A stretch of DNA of 64,000 nucleotides from Gnetum montanum (lineage: Eukaryota > Streptophyta > Gnetopsida > Gnetales > Gnetaceae): positions 96,241 to 160,240 of the forward strand of contig MNCI01015505.1 in the NCBI GenBank assembly GCA_015680685.1, given 5' to 3'. The translations under genes were made by a program, and so were the position numbers. The notes below the pieces were generated by a model. It saw only the letters and a program-made list of their open reading frames with translations, was not told where the DNA came from and searched no databases. Below are positions 53,120-63,900 of the stretch, piece by piece (position 1 is the stretch's first letter; each line of letters begins with the position of its first letter).

Positions 53120-55420
53120 ATGGCACCAAAGAGGGAAGCACCAGTAGGAGGACCATCACAATTGAGGGGGAAGCCACCACGAAGAGGAAGGGACCAGCAA
53201 TAGACACAGCAGTCCCAAGAATAGGAAGTCGAAGTAACTCATGTAATGGGACCTCTCCACGAAGATCTTGAAGTGGAATCTATTTGGCAGATTTCCATTG
53301 TTGAAACTAGCCAATCAAGGCAAGATGAGGCACCAAGGCCAAGACCCAATTTGGAGGTTACATTAATAGAGGTCTATCTTGAAAAGATCCAAACCAAGGA
53401 GGTCCAAAGTTTGGTTCTCTAAGAACTCAACTTTAGATCCTTCTTGGAACTAGCACCTAAGGAAGTTTGCACATGACTACAAGGGTCTCCCATGTGGTCC
53501 ATTCTCTCCTTTAGTGGGGAATGGTACATGGGGGAGACTTACCTATTCTGGAGCAACCCATAAGGAGATGCATCAATGAAAATCAAAGACATCACTGTCT
53601 CTTACTCGGTTGAGGCCATTGTAAAGGTCCTTAGCTTGCTCGATATAAGGGTAACTTTGGCAAAGATATCTACCCATGCAGACTTTGACACCAAGAAAGA
53701 GTGGGTTCAATGTTGCTATGGGATGGATCGTAAGGAGTATGAGGAACTAACCAAAGTAGAGTGTGCATATTTCAAGATAGTTGGCTATCACCTAAATCCC
53801 ATGGTGACACCTAATGAGGTCACAGTCTTCTTCACCCCTACATACACTACTCTAAGTAGTAAATTCCATGTCAACCTTCCTTAGCTCATTTACTTGGAGA
53901 TAAAGAAGCTCTTTAATCAAAATGAGTAAATAAGGAAGACAATCCCCTTTCCATGCCTCATTAAAAAACTTGGTGAGAGGTGAGGCATAACATGCTATGC
54001 AAATGACATACTTTGTCATGCTCCTGCCACATCTCAATAGGAGATGATGAAAGAGAAAGTAGTCATGAAGCTATAGGAAGAGGAGTATCCACCACCACCA
54101 CCTGCCAATGAGACCATACTAGAAGCATGTGCAACTACAAAAAGGATTAAAAATATCCTTGAGCAACTACTGCAACAACAACAATATGGTTCGATAAGTG
54201 ATGGGGAGCCATTGGTTTAATGACTAGTGTTGAACCATCTTAATGAGGTCACTAAGACCATCAGTTGGCTGGAGGAAACTACCCCACTATTCTCAACATA
54301 GCAAACATAGAAACCTGCTAGAACAAATCCTAACATCTAGGAAGTTATAGCATCCATTCTTGGATAACAATTCCTTGAAATCTCTAGAAACCCCGTAACT
54401 TTTTTGATGCACTTGGAGGAAGGTGAGGGGACAACTATCTTGGTAATGAAGCACCATGAATAAGAGACAGTGGTGGAAGTGGTGGTTGAGGTCCTATATG
54501 CATATACAGTAGTAGTACTAGACATTGCTACCATCGCAAATGTTCAAGTATTCATAGGAGCAAGGAGTGATCAGCTTAGGGTAGCCTAATATGAGGAAGT
54601 GTTGGACTAACTGTTGGAAACTAAGTAATCACTTTTGAAGATCTTTAATCTTCTAAATGAAATTACAACAACCCACTCAGAGATATTAGAGACTAAGGGT
54701 AAAATAATCATTGCCAACATCTAGCTGTAGGCATCCACCACTGAAAACCAATGATTGGCTGCCAAAGTTGTAGAGTTGTTGGCCCGTCTTTCTAACCCTG
54801 CCATTCTTAACCTAAACCTCACTTGAGATGAAGCTTTCCAACAGCTTCAACATAGGCTCAAAGAGGTTAATAATGTGAAGGAGAATATGGTATTTGACAC
54901 CTCCTTATTAGAATCCTTAGCATTCAACATCAATAAGTATTTGGCTCAAGTCCACAAAGAGAACTTGGTCCTCACCAAGGACATTCATTACCTATGCAAT
55001 ATTGAGCAACAAAAGGACCAAATGATTAAATTCATTCAACAATAGCAAGAGTAGCTAGCCAAGGTGAACCTTGACTGAAGGAAGTTGGCAGCAGAGAACT
55101 GAAATCTTTTTATGGAAGAAGTCTGAGTGCTTTGTCAGAAAATAACCATTGAGGTAGTCATTTGGAAGAATGAGGGCCTAAAATTTGAATGGGTCAAAAT
55201 CCATTACAGGAACCAGATTGGGCTCTTCAAGGAGGTAAATGAGAAGGAGATTCAATTAACCAAGGCAAAGATGAATGAGGCCCTCCAGCAACTCCAACAA
55301 AGGAACGATATGTGGCAACCAATCTTTGATAGCTTAAATGCATATAACAAGACTGAAATCTACATAAAGAAGTTGCAAATTGAGGAGATGACTGAATACA
55401 TGGAACTCACCAACCTCTGA
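53120..55420 (+). pseudogene. Element E: extra 3' ORF in the Athila env-like position
   Basis: From ATG 53120 the frame reads MAPKREAPVGGPSQLRGKPP, with a basic Arg/Lys-rich head. A globular segment follows: FSGEWYMGETYLFW, SMKIKDITVSYSVEAIVKVL, KKEWVQCCYGMDRKEYEEL, FFTPTYTTLSSKFHVNLP (open frame 53576-53884). After a PPPPP stretch and a Gln-rich piece there is a long Glu/Lys/Gln-rich, probably coiled-coil part (54820-55420: FQQLQHRLKEVNNVKENM, EKEIQLTKAKMNEALQQLQQ). Stops are scattered. Athila elements carry an ORF here, often called env-like, and some have a plant-transposon-protein domain. No signal peptide or transmembrane segment is evident, so a true envelope function is not supported. 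Confidence 0.55.
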
Positions 55421-56134
55421 TACACAAACTTGGCTATGCTAGGCATAGGGAGCCTAAGAATAGAATTGAACAAGTAGGTGGATAGTTCGTATCTCTTGTA
55501 CGAGGTAGAATTCAAGCACCACAAAGATACAAAATAATAGTTGGAGACAGCCAATGCAGAGCTTGAAGTTCTCAAGAGCTAATCCACTAATCAATGAGCA
55601 ATTGCTAAGAACCTGTCCAGGAGAATGAATGATTACCATGAGCTATAGAACCTTGTAAAAATGTTCAACATCGAACAAAAATAATTCGCAGCATGGTTTA
55701 GGGTTTATGGGATATTCTTGTATTAGCTTACATTAGCAAAGTTTTGTGGACTATGTATGATCCATGAAGCAAGGAAGATAAGATGAAAGCATCGTTGAAT
55801 GATTTTAAGCTTCCATAAGAAGTAGCAGCAATAGCAAGATAGCCTTAGCCACCTCCACCACCATAAGCACCGGAACTTGGTGAAGGACCTTCAGCATCCT
55901 AGGAGCCTTCATCTCCTGACACTGTTTGAATTTTGCCTCATCTTTGGCAATCTAAGGGATCTTGCCATCATTTTTGTAAGGGTGTCCAATTTTGTTGTCA
56001 TGGATACCAATTTTATAATTCCGTATAATCTGACACTCAAAGTCAATTAATTAGTCAATTAATAATTCCATATTTTCCAAATTTTATAAGAAGCATGATC
56101 CTACTTTTGTTCACTTGAGGATAAGTTTTCACTT
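55421..56134 (+). other. E 3' end between the extra ORF and the polypurine tract
   Basis: Continues coiled-coil-like coding remnants to about 55680, then noncoding. 55690-56134 aligns with 57230-57660, the second 3' end. A pyrimidine/purine-rich tail leads into the polypurine tract. Confidence 0.6.
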
Positions 56135-56147
56135 AGTTGTGGGGGTA
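56135..56147 (+). promoter_or_regulatory. Polypurine tract of E
   Basis: AGTTGTGGGGGTA is immediately followed by TGATGAAGC, the LTR start. Confidence 0.7.
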
Positions 56148-57028
56148 TGATGAAGCATAGTTGACTAACTATGTCGATGGGCATGCGTTGACGTAGCCCT
56201 GTCAACATAGCCTTGTCAACGCATGGTCACATTTGTTGATGCAAATGTAAGTCAAACCTATATAAATGTGTGTACCCATCACATTTATGGCATGTTAAGT
56301 TAGTAGTATAGTGAAGCCCTTGCAGTTTATAGTTCCTAGAGTTAGAATATTTTCCATTTGAGTGCTTACAACATGAATTAAGAGATTGTACAAATCTTTA
56401 TTTGAGCATCATGTACCTGAACACTTTGATGTGAAAAAAAATAAAGATGAGATTTCTAATATTCATTGCAGCACTTAAACAAGATTAATTTCTCTTAATT
56501 AGCACTTTAGTTTACACGCATTTTACTTTCTATGTTATCATAATTAAAAGTAATCAATAATGAACACATAAGTACAATTGCTTTGAGCATAGCATATAAC
56601 ACTTGGTAATCTCAATAATAGCCATTTGGTATGCCTAATAATTGCCACTTGGTAACCCAATAGTGTTAACACAAGTTCAAGATGTGTATGGAAATGGGGT
56701 ATGGATACTCATGTTAGGATAGTTTGTTGTAGAACGGTTAAGTAGTTAGAATAGTTAGTTAGCAACCATTTATCTTTTCACCAACACTTAGGCTAAACAT
56801 AGATAAAAACTATAAACATAAATAAATATCATATGTCTTAACTCCAACTTAACCATACATAAGAGCCTACACAAGTGAGAGTTAGAAGGACAACGATCAT
56901 ACATTTCCTTTAGTCACAATCTTTGTCTATAGGCACACTTAGGAGCTACGTCCATGAAATTTGACTAGATTGCTAGTGCATGCTTGTGATTTGTATGGTT
57001 GGGCATAGGAACTACTCGCTACTCATCA
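56148..57028 (+). mobile_element. 3' LTR of element E
   Basis: 881 bp, TGATGA...TCATCA. The U3 has inverted or near-palindromic CATAGTTGACTAACTATG. The TATA box TATATAAA is at 56269-56276. R/U5 aligns with D and F. The last 460 bp match the truncated 5' LTR at 44505-44964. Confidence 0.87.
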
Positions 57029-57229
57029 TAAGCCTTATTAGCATTATTGCATTGTTTGACAAATTTGTTTTGTTTGAGCTCTCTAAGAGTTTTCTATTTG
57101 TTATTTGTCATATGATGCATATAATCAAATAGTTTTGATTTTGACAATATAATTTATTAGGTATGAGGAAGGTCTAGAAGAACAAGATGATAATAAATAG
57201 TCTAAGGAACTATTAAAGTTCATAATAAT
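57029..57229 (+). other. Short AT-rich stretch between LTR E and the second 3' end
   Basis: No homology to the other elements was noticed and no gene. It may be older host or element DNA. Confidence 0.35.
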
Positions 57230-57666
57230 GTTGTGCCCATGGGATATTCCTCTACTAGCCCACATTAGCGAAGCTGCATGGATTGTGTATGATCCACAAA
57301 GTAAGGAAGAAAAGATGATGCTTTCAAGCTTCCACTAGAAGTAGCAACAATAGTAGGACAACCTTAACTACCTCCACCACTGCTAGCATTGGAGCCTAGT
57401 GAAGGACCTTTAGCATCCTATGAGCCTTCACCTCCTAGCATTTTTTGAATTTTGCCTTGTCTTCAGCAATTTGAGGGATCCTACCATCATTTTTGTAAGG
57501 GTGTCCAACTTTGTTGTCATGGATACCAATTTTATAATTTTGTACAATCCAATACTCAAAGTTAGTTAGTCAGTTAGTTAATAATTTCATGTTTTACCAA
57601 TTTTGTAAGAAGCTTAATCCTACTTTTCTTCACTTGAGGACAAGCTTTCACTTAGTTGTAGGGGTA
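57230..57666 (+). mobile_element. Internal 3' end of a second E-type element (E2)
   Basis: Aligns with 55700-56147 (GGGATATTC, TCAAGCTTCCA, CCACCTCCACCA, GTGAAGGACCTT, CACTTAGTTGTAGGGGTA). Only the 3' tail of the element is present, ending in the polypurine tract. Confidence 0.8.
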
Positions 57667-58096
57667 TCATGAAGTGTAGTCAACTAGCTATGTTGATAGG
57701 CATGCATCGACATAGCCCTTTCAACGCAGATGTAAGATAAGCTTATATAAATACATGTACCCACCACATTTATGGCACATTAAGTTAGTAGTATAGTGAA
57801 GCTCTTGCAATTTATAGTTTCTAGAGTTAGAATATTTTCCATGTTGGTGCTTGCAACATGAATTAAGAGATTGTACAAATCTTTATTCGAGCATTATGTA
57901 CCTGAACACTTTGATGTGAACAACAATAAAGACAAGATTTCTGATATTCATTGTAGCACTTAGACTAGATTAATCTCTCTTAATTAGAATTTTACTTTAC
58001 ACACATTTTACTTTCTATGTTATCATAATTAAAAGTAATCAATAATGAACACATAAGTACAATCACTTCGAGCATAGCATACAACACTTGGTAATT
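57667..58096 (+). mobile_element. 5' part of the E2 LTR, interrupted by F
   Basis: Starts TCATGAAGTGTAGTCAACTA (TGATGAAGC in E) and has TATATAAATA at 57744-57753. It follows LTR E to ...AACACTTGGTAAT, the point corresponding to about 56611, where the F LTR begins. The remaining half should lie beyond the window, on the other side of F. Confidence 0.8.
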
Positions 58097-58951
58097 GATG
58101 AGTCACCAAATAAGCAACTTGATATTGGACCCTCGATATTGATTACACGATATTGGATGGGCCAAGTGTCATTAGACACATGATGTTGGAACCTATCTCA
58201 TTGGCTATAAATAAGAGACAGGGGCACTTGGTCTTGGGGAGTAGTTTTTTAGTCCCTTAGCCGAACTCTTGCAGTTTTCCTATTCCAGAGTTAGAATTAT
58301 TTCTAAGTGCCCGTAGTAGGAGTCATAGAGTGAATGGATCTTTATTTGAGCATTGTGTACCTGAGCACACCTTATGTCTAACAATAAATATGAACTTTGT
58401 GATAAACCTTACAACATTCAGAATAGCTTGATTATTGCATTTAATGTTGTTTACTATTATTTGATGCTTTTAATAGGTAATTAATTTTATTTTCATTGAA
58501 TTATTAATTATCAATTATCATTGAATTAGCACACTCAGCACGACCACTTCGAGCATACGTGGAACACTTGGTAACCCAGTAACAACTAGCATTTGGTAAT
58601 CCTAGTAGTGTTACACTAGTTTAGGATGTGTCCGAAGAGTGGGAACAGATGCTAGTGTTAGGATTTGATTCACATTAGAGTTACAAAACCCATTAGTTAA
58701 TTAAATATTTTCATTGCACACACTTAGGAGACTAGGATAGAAAATATAAAAGAAAAACATAAAAATCATACACCTCAAGCTTACTTAACCATACAATTGT
58801 GCCTTACAAGTAAGCTTGGGAAGACAATGACTATATAACTCATCCTTGTTCTACGTAGGCGCATAAGCACTTAATCCTTGAAGTTCGACCGAATCGCGCG
58901 TGAACGTTCGTATTCATATAGTTGGGCATAGGGGTACCTCGCCGCTCATCA
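58097..58951 (+). mobile_element. 5' LTR of element F
   Basis: 855 bp, TGATGAG...CGCTCATCA, directly followed by the primer site. R/U5 aligns with D and E. The U3 is different and carries three GATATTG motifs at 58122, 58136 and 58150. The TATA box TATAAATA is at 58206-58213. CpG is better kept than in E (for example CGACCGAATCGCGCGTG), so F is younger. Confidence 0.88.
58122..58156 (+). promoter_or_regulatory. Three GATATTG motifs at 14-bp spacing in the F U3
   Basis: GATATTG at 58122-58128, 58136-58142 and 58150-58156 are exact copies with identical 14-bp steps, 50-84 bases upstream of the TATA box. The arrangement suggests a bound protein array, but the factor is unknown. Confidence 0.6.
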
Positions 58952-58952
58952 T

Positions 58953-58970
58953 TGGTGCCTTTACTGGGGA
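58953..58970 (+). promoter_or_regulatory. tRNA-Asp-type primer site of F
   Basis: TGGTGCCTTTACTGGGGA corresponds to TGGCGCCGTTGCCGGGGA of D, with four differences. Confidence 0.8.
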
Positions 58971-59087
58971 TTTTGTTGTTTGTGCACTAATTAGAACATA
59001 CGAAATCCTTCCATCATTGGAATGAACCCTTTGAACTAGCTATCGTACAATCACCAGAAAAGAGTATTGCACACTGAGTAATCAATC

Positions 59088-61600
59088 ATGTCTCCTTATT
59101 CTTATGAGAGTGCTTCACCGAATAGGTTCGATACCATGAACAATCAGAGGTGGGGTGCACATGATGATCCATTGATGCCCTAATAGTTTCACATGGTATA
59201 CGCTTATCCTGATGAGTATGTACCAAACTTTACCTCTATCCTCCACCAGGATGAACAACTGCGATGGCTTAACATAGTGCTACCTCCCGATCGCTCAATC
59301 CCGAGCATGCTTCTTCATGCTCTCACACAAATTGGTATGCAGCACTTACAGTCAGAATATGTTGTGCATGAACAAGACTCGAGAGAGTATCGACCCATGG
59401 AGGCACAATGCTAGAGGGATCTACACAAGAGAGACATTACAAATCCATGAAGGGGAAGTGGTCTCAGGATGTCCTGTATGTCCTAAGTGAAAATGACGGT
59501 GGTGAACCTGTCTCGGGAGGTTTTCCAAAAAACAATGTTCCTCTCATTGACTTTGGTTAAGGAACTGAGTACCAAAATATTCACTCAACTATTCATAATC
59601 TAGGTTCTAGTACCAACAGACACAAAGGGTCCATAGAAGGAACATGAACGCATGACAAGGACAGACATTCTGATAATGACTGCGACTAAGGCCACAACCA
59701 CTGAAGAGAAGGTGACAGGCACTATCATGGTGATGGCCTTCCTTCCTCTTCACCTTCATCATCTTCTTCCCCCTCTTCTTTGAGATCTAAATGCAATCAT
59801 AGAGGGTGAGACCATGAGGACAATGGTAGACAAAATAGAAATCACTGACAAAATAATAGAGAAAGGGGACGAGGGCATTCTAGAGAGACACATCACGAAA
59901 GAAGGGAGAGTAGGGAACAACATAGGCATCATAGACGCCATAGGTAGCATGATCACAATAACCCCTACTCACCACCCAAAGTATGTTAAATATAACAGAG
60001 GCTATTAGGATCCCATCAAGGCACTAGAAAGATAGTAGGATCAAAAGACTGGACATGAATAACATCCCATGATTTGAAGGGGGATACAATGCTAATCCTC
60101 AAAACCATTTACAAGCATTCCATGATGCATGTGCCTTGTAGAATATAGAAAATAAATGAAAAAAGCTAAAGTTGTTTCCATGGACACTGATCAAGGAAGC
60201 AAAAAGCTGGTCCGATCCTTAGAACCAGAATCCATTCGTCGATAGAGTACCATGTTGGAGCTATTCAACAATAAGTATCAAATGTACTCCTTAGTGTCCA
60301 ACTTGCATAAGCAAATTCAAGGATGGAAACAAGGAGGACACGAACCCTTGGATGCTACCATGGATCGAGATTATTCATTATTACATCATTGCTTTAGCCA
60401 TGGTTACTCGCAAAAGGAACAACTATGTCATCTCGTAGTTGGGCTTAGGTATGAAACGCGAAGAACCCTTGGGACTTATGCCCAAGGAAGGTTATCTGAG
60501 CTCAAAGCCCATCAAATACAAAGATTTTTGGAGCAAGATGCCAAGGAGGAAGGCAAGTTGAGAAAAAGAGAAAGTGCAAAGGAGCACAATAGAGATCCTT
60601 CCCTCTAAAAAAAGGAAATTAGATTTTGTGAAGATGAAGAAGAGTTACCACTTGAAGATATGGTGAATAGAAAGACTTTGCCCATTCAAAAATTTGCATT
60701 AGGAGTATCAGCAAAGGTGGATCAAATGTTGAACTCTCTAGATAACAAATTTCAAAGTGTCCTAGAAATAGTAGAGGAGTCTAGAGAACAAAGTAGTGAC
60801 TGAGGGAGAAGGAAAAAGAAAGAAGCTAAGTATGCACGTAACAAGGGTACGGGCAAAGTTTCCGTCATTGAAGAGGTTGTGGATTTAGACACAGACAATG
60901 ATGGTAGATGTGAGATATGCCAATATGACCATCCTAAAGGATGTTACCCAATAGTGTCACATCTACAAGAGTTTGGGGTGTATGCACTAAACCCATAGTT
61001 AAACAAATGACAAACACCCAAAAGGTTACCTTATCCTCAAGGTAACCCAAGGCAGTTCCACCAACCCTTGACATATTATCTGAGTGGAGCTCCACCACAA
61101 TTGAATGAACAGTATCAACAGCGGCAACACCCACAATCATGGGGAATGCCACTACCACATCAATAGTACCCTTACCGTCAACCAAACCCATACAGGTATT
61201 ACATTCAGCAGTCGATCTCTCCACATGACTCTACTAGTCACATCACTCTTCAGCCTTACTACTAGACCCCTGAGTACTATAGAACTCCTTCTTCTAGGAG
61301 TGATGCCCTGCATACGTACTATCCTTCTCATCTATCTGCATCTCTTCCATCCTCGACCCCATTACCACCTGCTCCAACTATGCAGGGTGAGCTTCCTACC
61401 TAGCTACAACAACATAACACTACAAGGGTTGTTAATCTTCAACCTATTGTTGGTTCAGACAACGGATCAAAGAAGAGACCTTTCTTTAGAACTAATAGTC
61501 TAACCAAGTCCTTACAACCACAAGTAGCTAATTATCCAAACACCTCATCATCGTTTGAATCTTCGGAGCTTCCTTCAAACCAAAAATCGCACCCAACATG
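59088..61600 (+). pseudogene. Element F: gag with zinc-knuckle-like motif
   Basis: ATG 59088 (MSPYSYESASPNRFDTMNNQ), two stops, then the N-domain in an open frame at 59193-59414 (YIPNFT-like VPNFTSILHQDEQLRW, LPPDRSIPSMLLHALTQIGM). A His/Arg/Ser-rich stretch lies at 59660-59960. The capsid begins RIPSRH at about 60000 and continues NHLQAFHDACAL and, in an open frame at 60252-60608, MLELFNNKYQMYSLVSNL, GRLSELKAHQIQRFLEQDAK. A knuckle-like CEICQYDHPKGC lies at about 60910-60945. A Pro/Gln/Tyr-rich tail ends KKRPFFRTN at about 61490. A frameshift near 60210 and several stops break it. It is the best copy for judging the ancestral gag. Confidence 0.83.
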
Positions 61601-62100
61601 CATTGTTATTTTAACCCACACCATCACTAATTAGATTAAAGCTGGTTGTCTTCCTAGGAAACTCTATGATCCTGGAAGTCCTCTTATTTATTTGTAAATC
61701 GTTGGAAATAAGCCTTGCAAAGCTCTTTTAGATTCAGATTCTGATGTCAATTTGATCTCCCAGGAAATGTATAAAGCCTGGAACCTGCCTTCGCTAAAGA
61801 AGAGTAACATTCGTTTAGAGTTGGCCGACTAGTCCATCACTATTCCATTGGGACTAGTGGAGGACATTGTCACCACTATTTGTGGGTGGTCGTATCCAAC
61901 CAATTTCCTATTGATCCAAGTTAACCACTACAAGGGGGACTTGCCAATCATAATGGAAAGAGCATGGCTAAGTACGATTGATGCACATCTAGGAATACAT
62001 GATCTTTTCCTAGAGATATCAAAAGAAACTACATTTGGGAGGATCGAAAAGAAGAAAGTTTCATGCATCGCATACAGTGACACAAGGTGCAACTGCGTGT
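61601..62100 (+). pseudogene. Element F: aspartic protease
   Basis: Reads IKAGCLPRKLYDPGSPLIYL, a stop, GNKPCKALLDSDSDVNLISQ (catalytic Asp in LLDSDS), NLPSLKKSNIRLELAD, a stop. It then runs open at 61848-62102 with MGLVEDIVTTICGWSYPTNF, KGDLPIIMERAWLSTID, KETTFGRIEKKKVSCIAYSD. The usual Gly after D-S is Asp here; D, E and G have Ala, Ser and Ser, so none of the four copies has a canonical D-S/T-G. Confidence 0.82.
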
Positions 62101-63490
62101 AGAAGTCCTAGTTTGTACAATGCTTAACATTACCTGCATGCAACTAGTGTGCACAAGTAACTGACATACAAAGATGCCTGTATGTAGTAGCTACAAGACA
62201 AGAAGGCACCTAGTGGCTGATGGCTAACCTAAAGAGCAATTCAACTCTATGCATGGAACCAACTAAGAGCTTGAATTGTGCCTATATCGATAGCATAGAT
62301 GCATTAGAGTAAGTCCATTGCCAACTTCCAAGTACTGACACTGAAAATATCAACTAGGGAAAGTTGGAAATCCTTGATGAGTTTAAGCAAGAGCCCCTTG
62401 AATTAAAATTGTTGCCCACTAGTATGAAGTATGCATTTCTCAAGAATGGAAAATTGGTAATCATTAATGCTAAGCTCACTCCTCAACAAAAAGAAAGACT
62501 GTTGAAGATGGTAAACAAATGGTCAAAAGCCTTTTCTTGGTCATATCCCAAATTAACTGAAATAGATCCTAGGATATGCCAACATAGAATTTACACTGAC
62601 CCCTCTATGAAGCCTCGACGACAACCACAAAGATGACTAAACCCAAAGCTTAAGCAAGTAGTTAAGGAAGAAATTGAACAACTTTTGAAGGTTAGGTTCA
62701 TCTACCCCATTATTGATAGTGAATGGGTTAGTCCATTAGTCATTGTGCCTAAAAAAGGTGGTAAATGGAGGGTGTGCATAGACTTTAGGCTACTGAACAT
62801 GGCAACATTTAAAGATCATTTCCCATTGTCATTAGTTGACCAAGTCTTAGATATCATTGTAGGGCATTGTTACTATAGTTTTATGGATGATCATAATGGA
62901 TACAATCATATCCAGATAGCACTAGAAGACCAAGCCAAAACTACATTCACGAGTCCTTGGGGGACATTTGCATATAGACAGATGTTGTTTAGCTTGTGCA
63001 ATGCTCTAGCAACATTTCAATGTTTGGTTCTCAGTATATTTCAGTAGAAAATAGTGAATGGTGTGGAGGTTTTTATGGATGATTTATCCACCTATGGAGC
63101 AAACTTTGAACAAGCATTGGACCAATTAGAGCGAGTACTAAAACGATGTGTTGAAACCAACCTAAGGCTCAATTGGCAAAAAGGCCACTTAATGGTCCAA
63201 TAGCGCATTGTATTAGGGCATAAAATTTTATAAGCAGGGATAGAGGTAGATCCTAAAAAAATTAAAGTCATCCAAGGAATCACTCGTCAACCTAAAACTG
63301 TAAAAGATGTCCGATCATTCCTTGGACATACTGGGTATTATAGATGCTTCATTGAGAACTTTTTGAAGATTACAAAACCATTGATAGAATTAATGAAAAA
63401 GGATGCATCTTTTGAATGGACCAGGGAATGTGAGTTAGCTTTCCAAATCTTGAAGCAGAAGCTCGTAGAAACACCCATTCTATAAGCTCC
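62101..63490 (+). pseudogene. Element F: reverse transcriptase
   Basis: The linker (open at 62364-62636) reads MEILDEFKQEPLELKLLPTS, VNKWSKAFSWSYPKLTEIDP. RT fingers and palm (open at 62685-63047) read KVRFIYPIIDSEWVSPLVIV, GGKWRVCIDFRLLNMATFKD, HFPLSLVDQVLD, GYNHIQIALEDQAKTTFTSP, GTFAYRQMLFSLCNALATFQ. After a TAG the catalytic VFMDDLSTYG (FMDD at 63072-63083) follows, and then the thumb with VRSFLGHTGYYRCFIENFLK. The motif set and order are gypsy, Athila-like, without the 20-residue insert some angiosperm Athila RTs have before the CIDYRKLN block. A few single-base stops and one frame change separate the open parts. Confidence 0.87.
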
Positions 63491-63900
63491 TGATTGGTCC
63501 AGACCATTCCATATAATGATTGGTGTCCAATTTTTCTTTAGGAGATGTACTTACATAGTTAGATGAGCACAAACGTCCCTATTACATTCACTGTGCAAGG
63601 AAAAGTATTGCTGGTGCACAACTCAACTATACCACAATAGAAAAAGAGTTAATGGCCATGGTGTTTGCACTAGAGAAATTTAGGCACTATGTATTAGGCT
63701 ATAAGGTATTTGTACACACAAATCATAGTGTGACTCGATTCCTTATGAATAAACTCATGGTGAGCCTTGGCATCATACAATGGCTTGTGATCTTACAAGA
63801 GTTCGATCTCACAATAGTAGATTGTAGAGGCACTGAGAATGTTGTTGCAGATCATTTATCTCGGTTGCGATGGGACAATAAAAAGGATGAATACCCAATT
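63491..63900 (+). pseudogene. Element F: RNase H
   Basis: After a damaged MIDAS-equivalent (MIGVQFFF at about 63520, frameshift), the domain reads YYIHCARK-like, IAGAQLNYTTIEKELMAMVF, ALEKFRHYVLGYKVFVHTNH, IQWLVILQEFDLTIVDCRGT and ENVVADHLSRLRWDNKKDEY. The last motif is the typical gypsy end of RNase H. Confidence 0.85.

Noticed and set aside
54060-54540. Minus-strand Thr/Ser/Tyr-rich frame as a gene
   Set aside because: Antisense to the E extra ORF; composition follows from the opposite strand.
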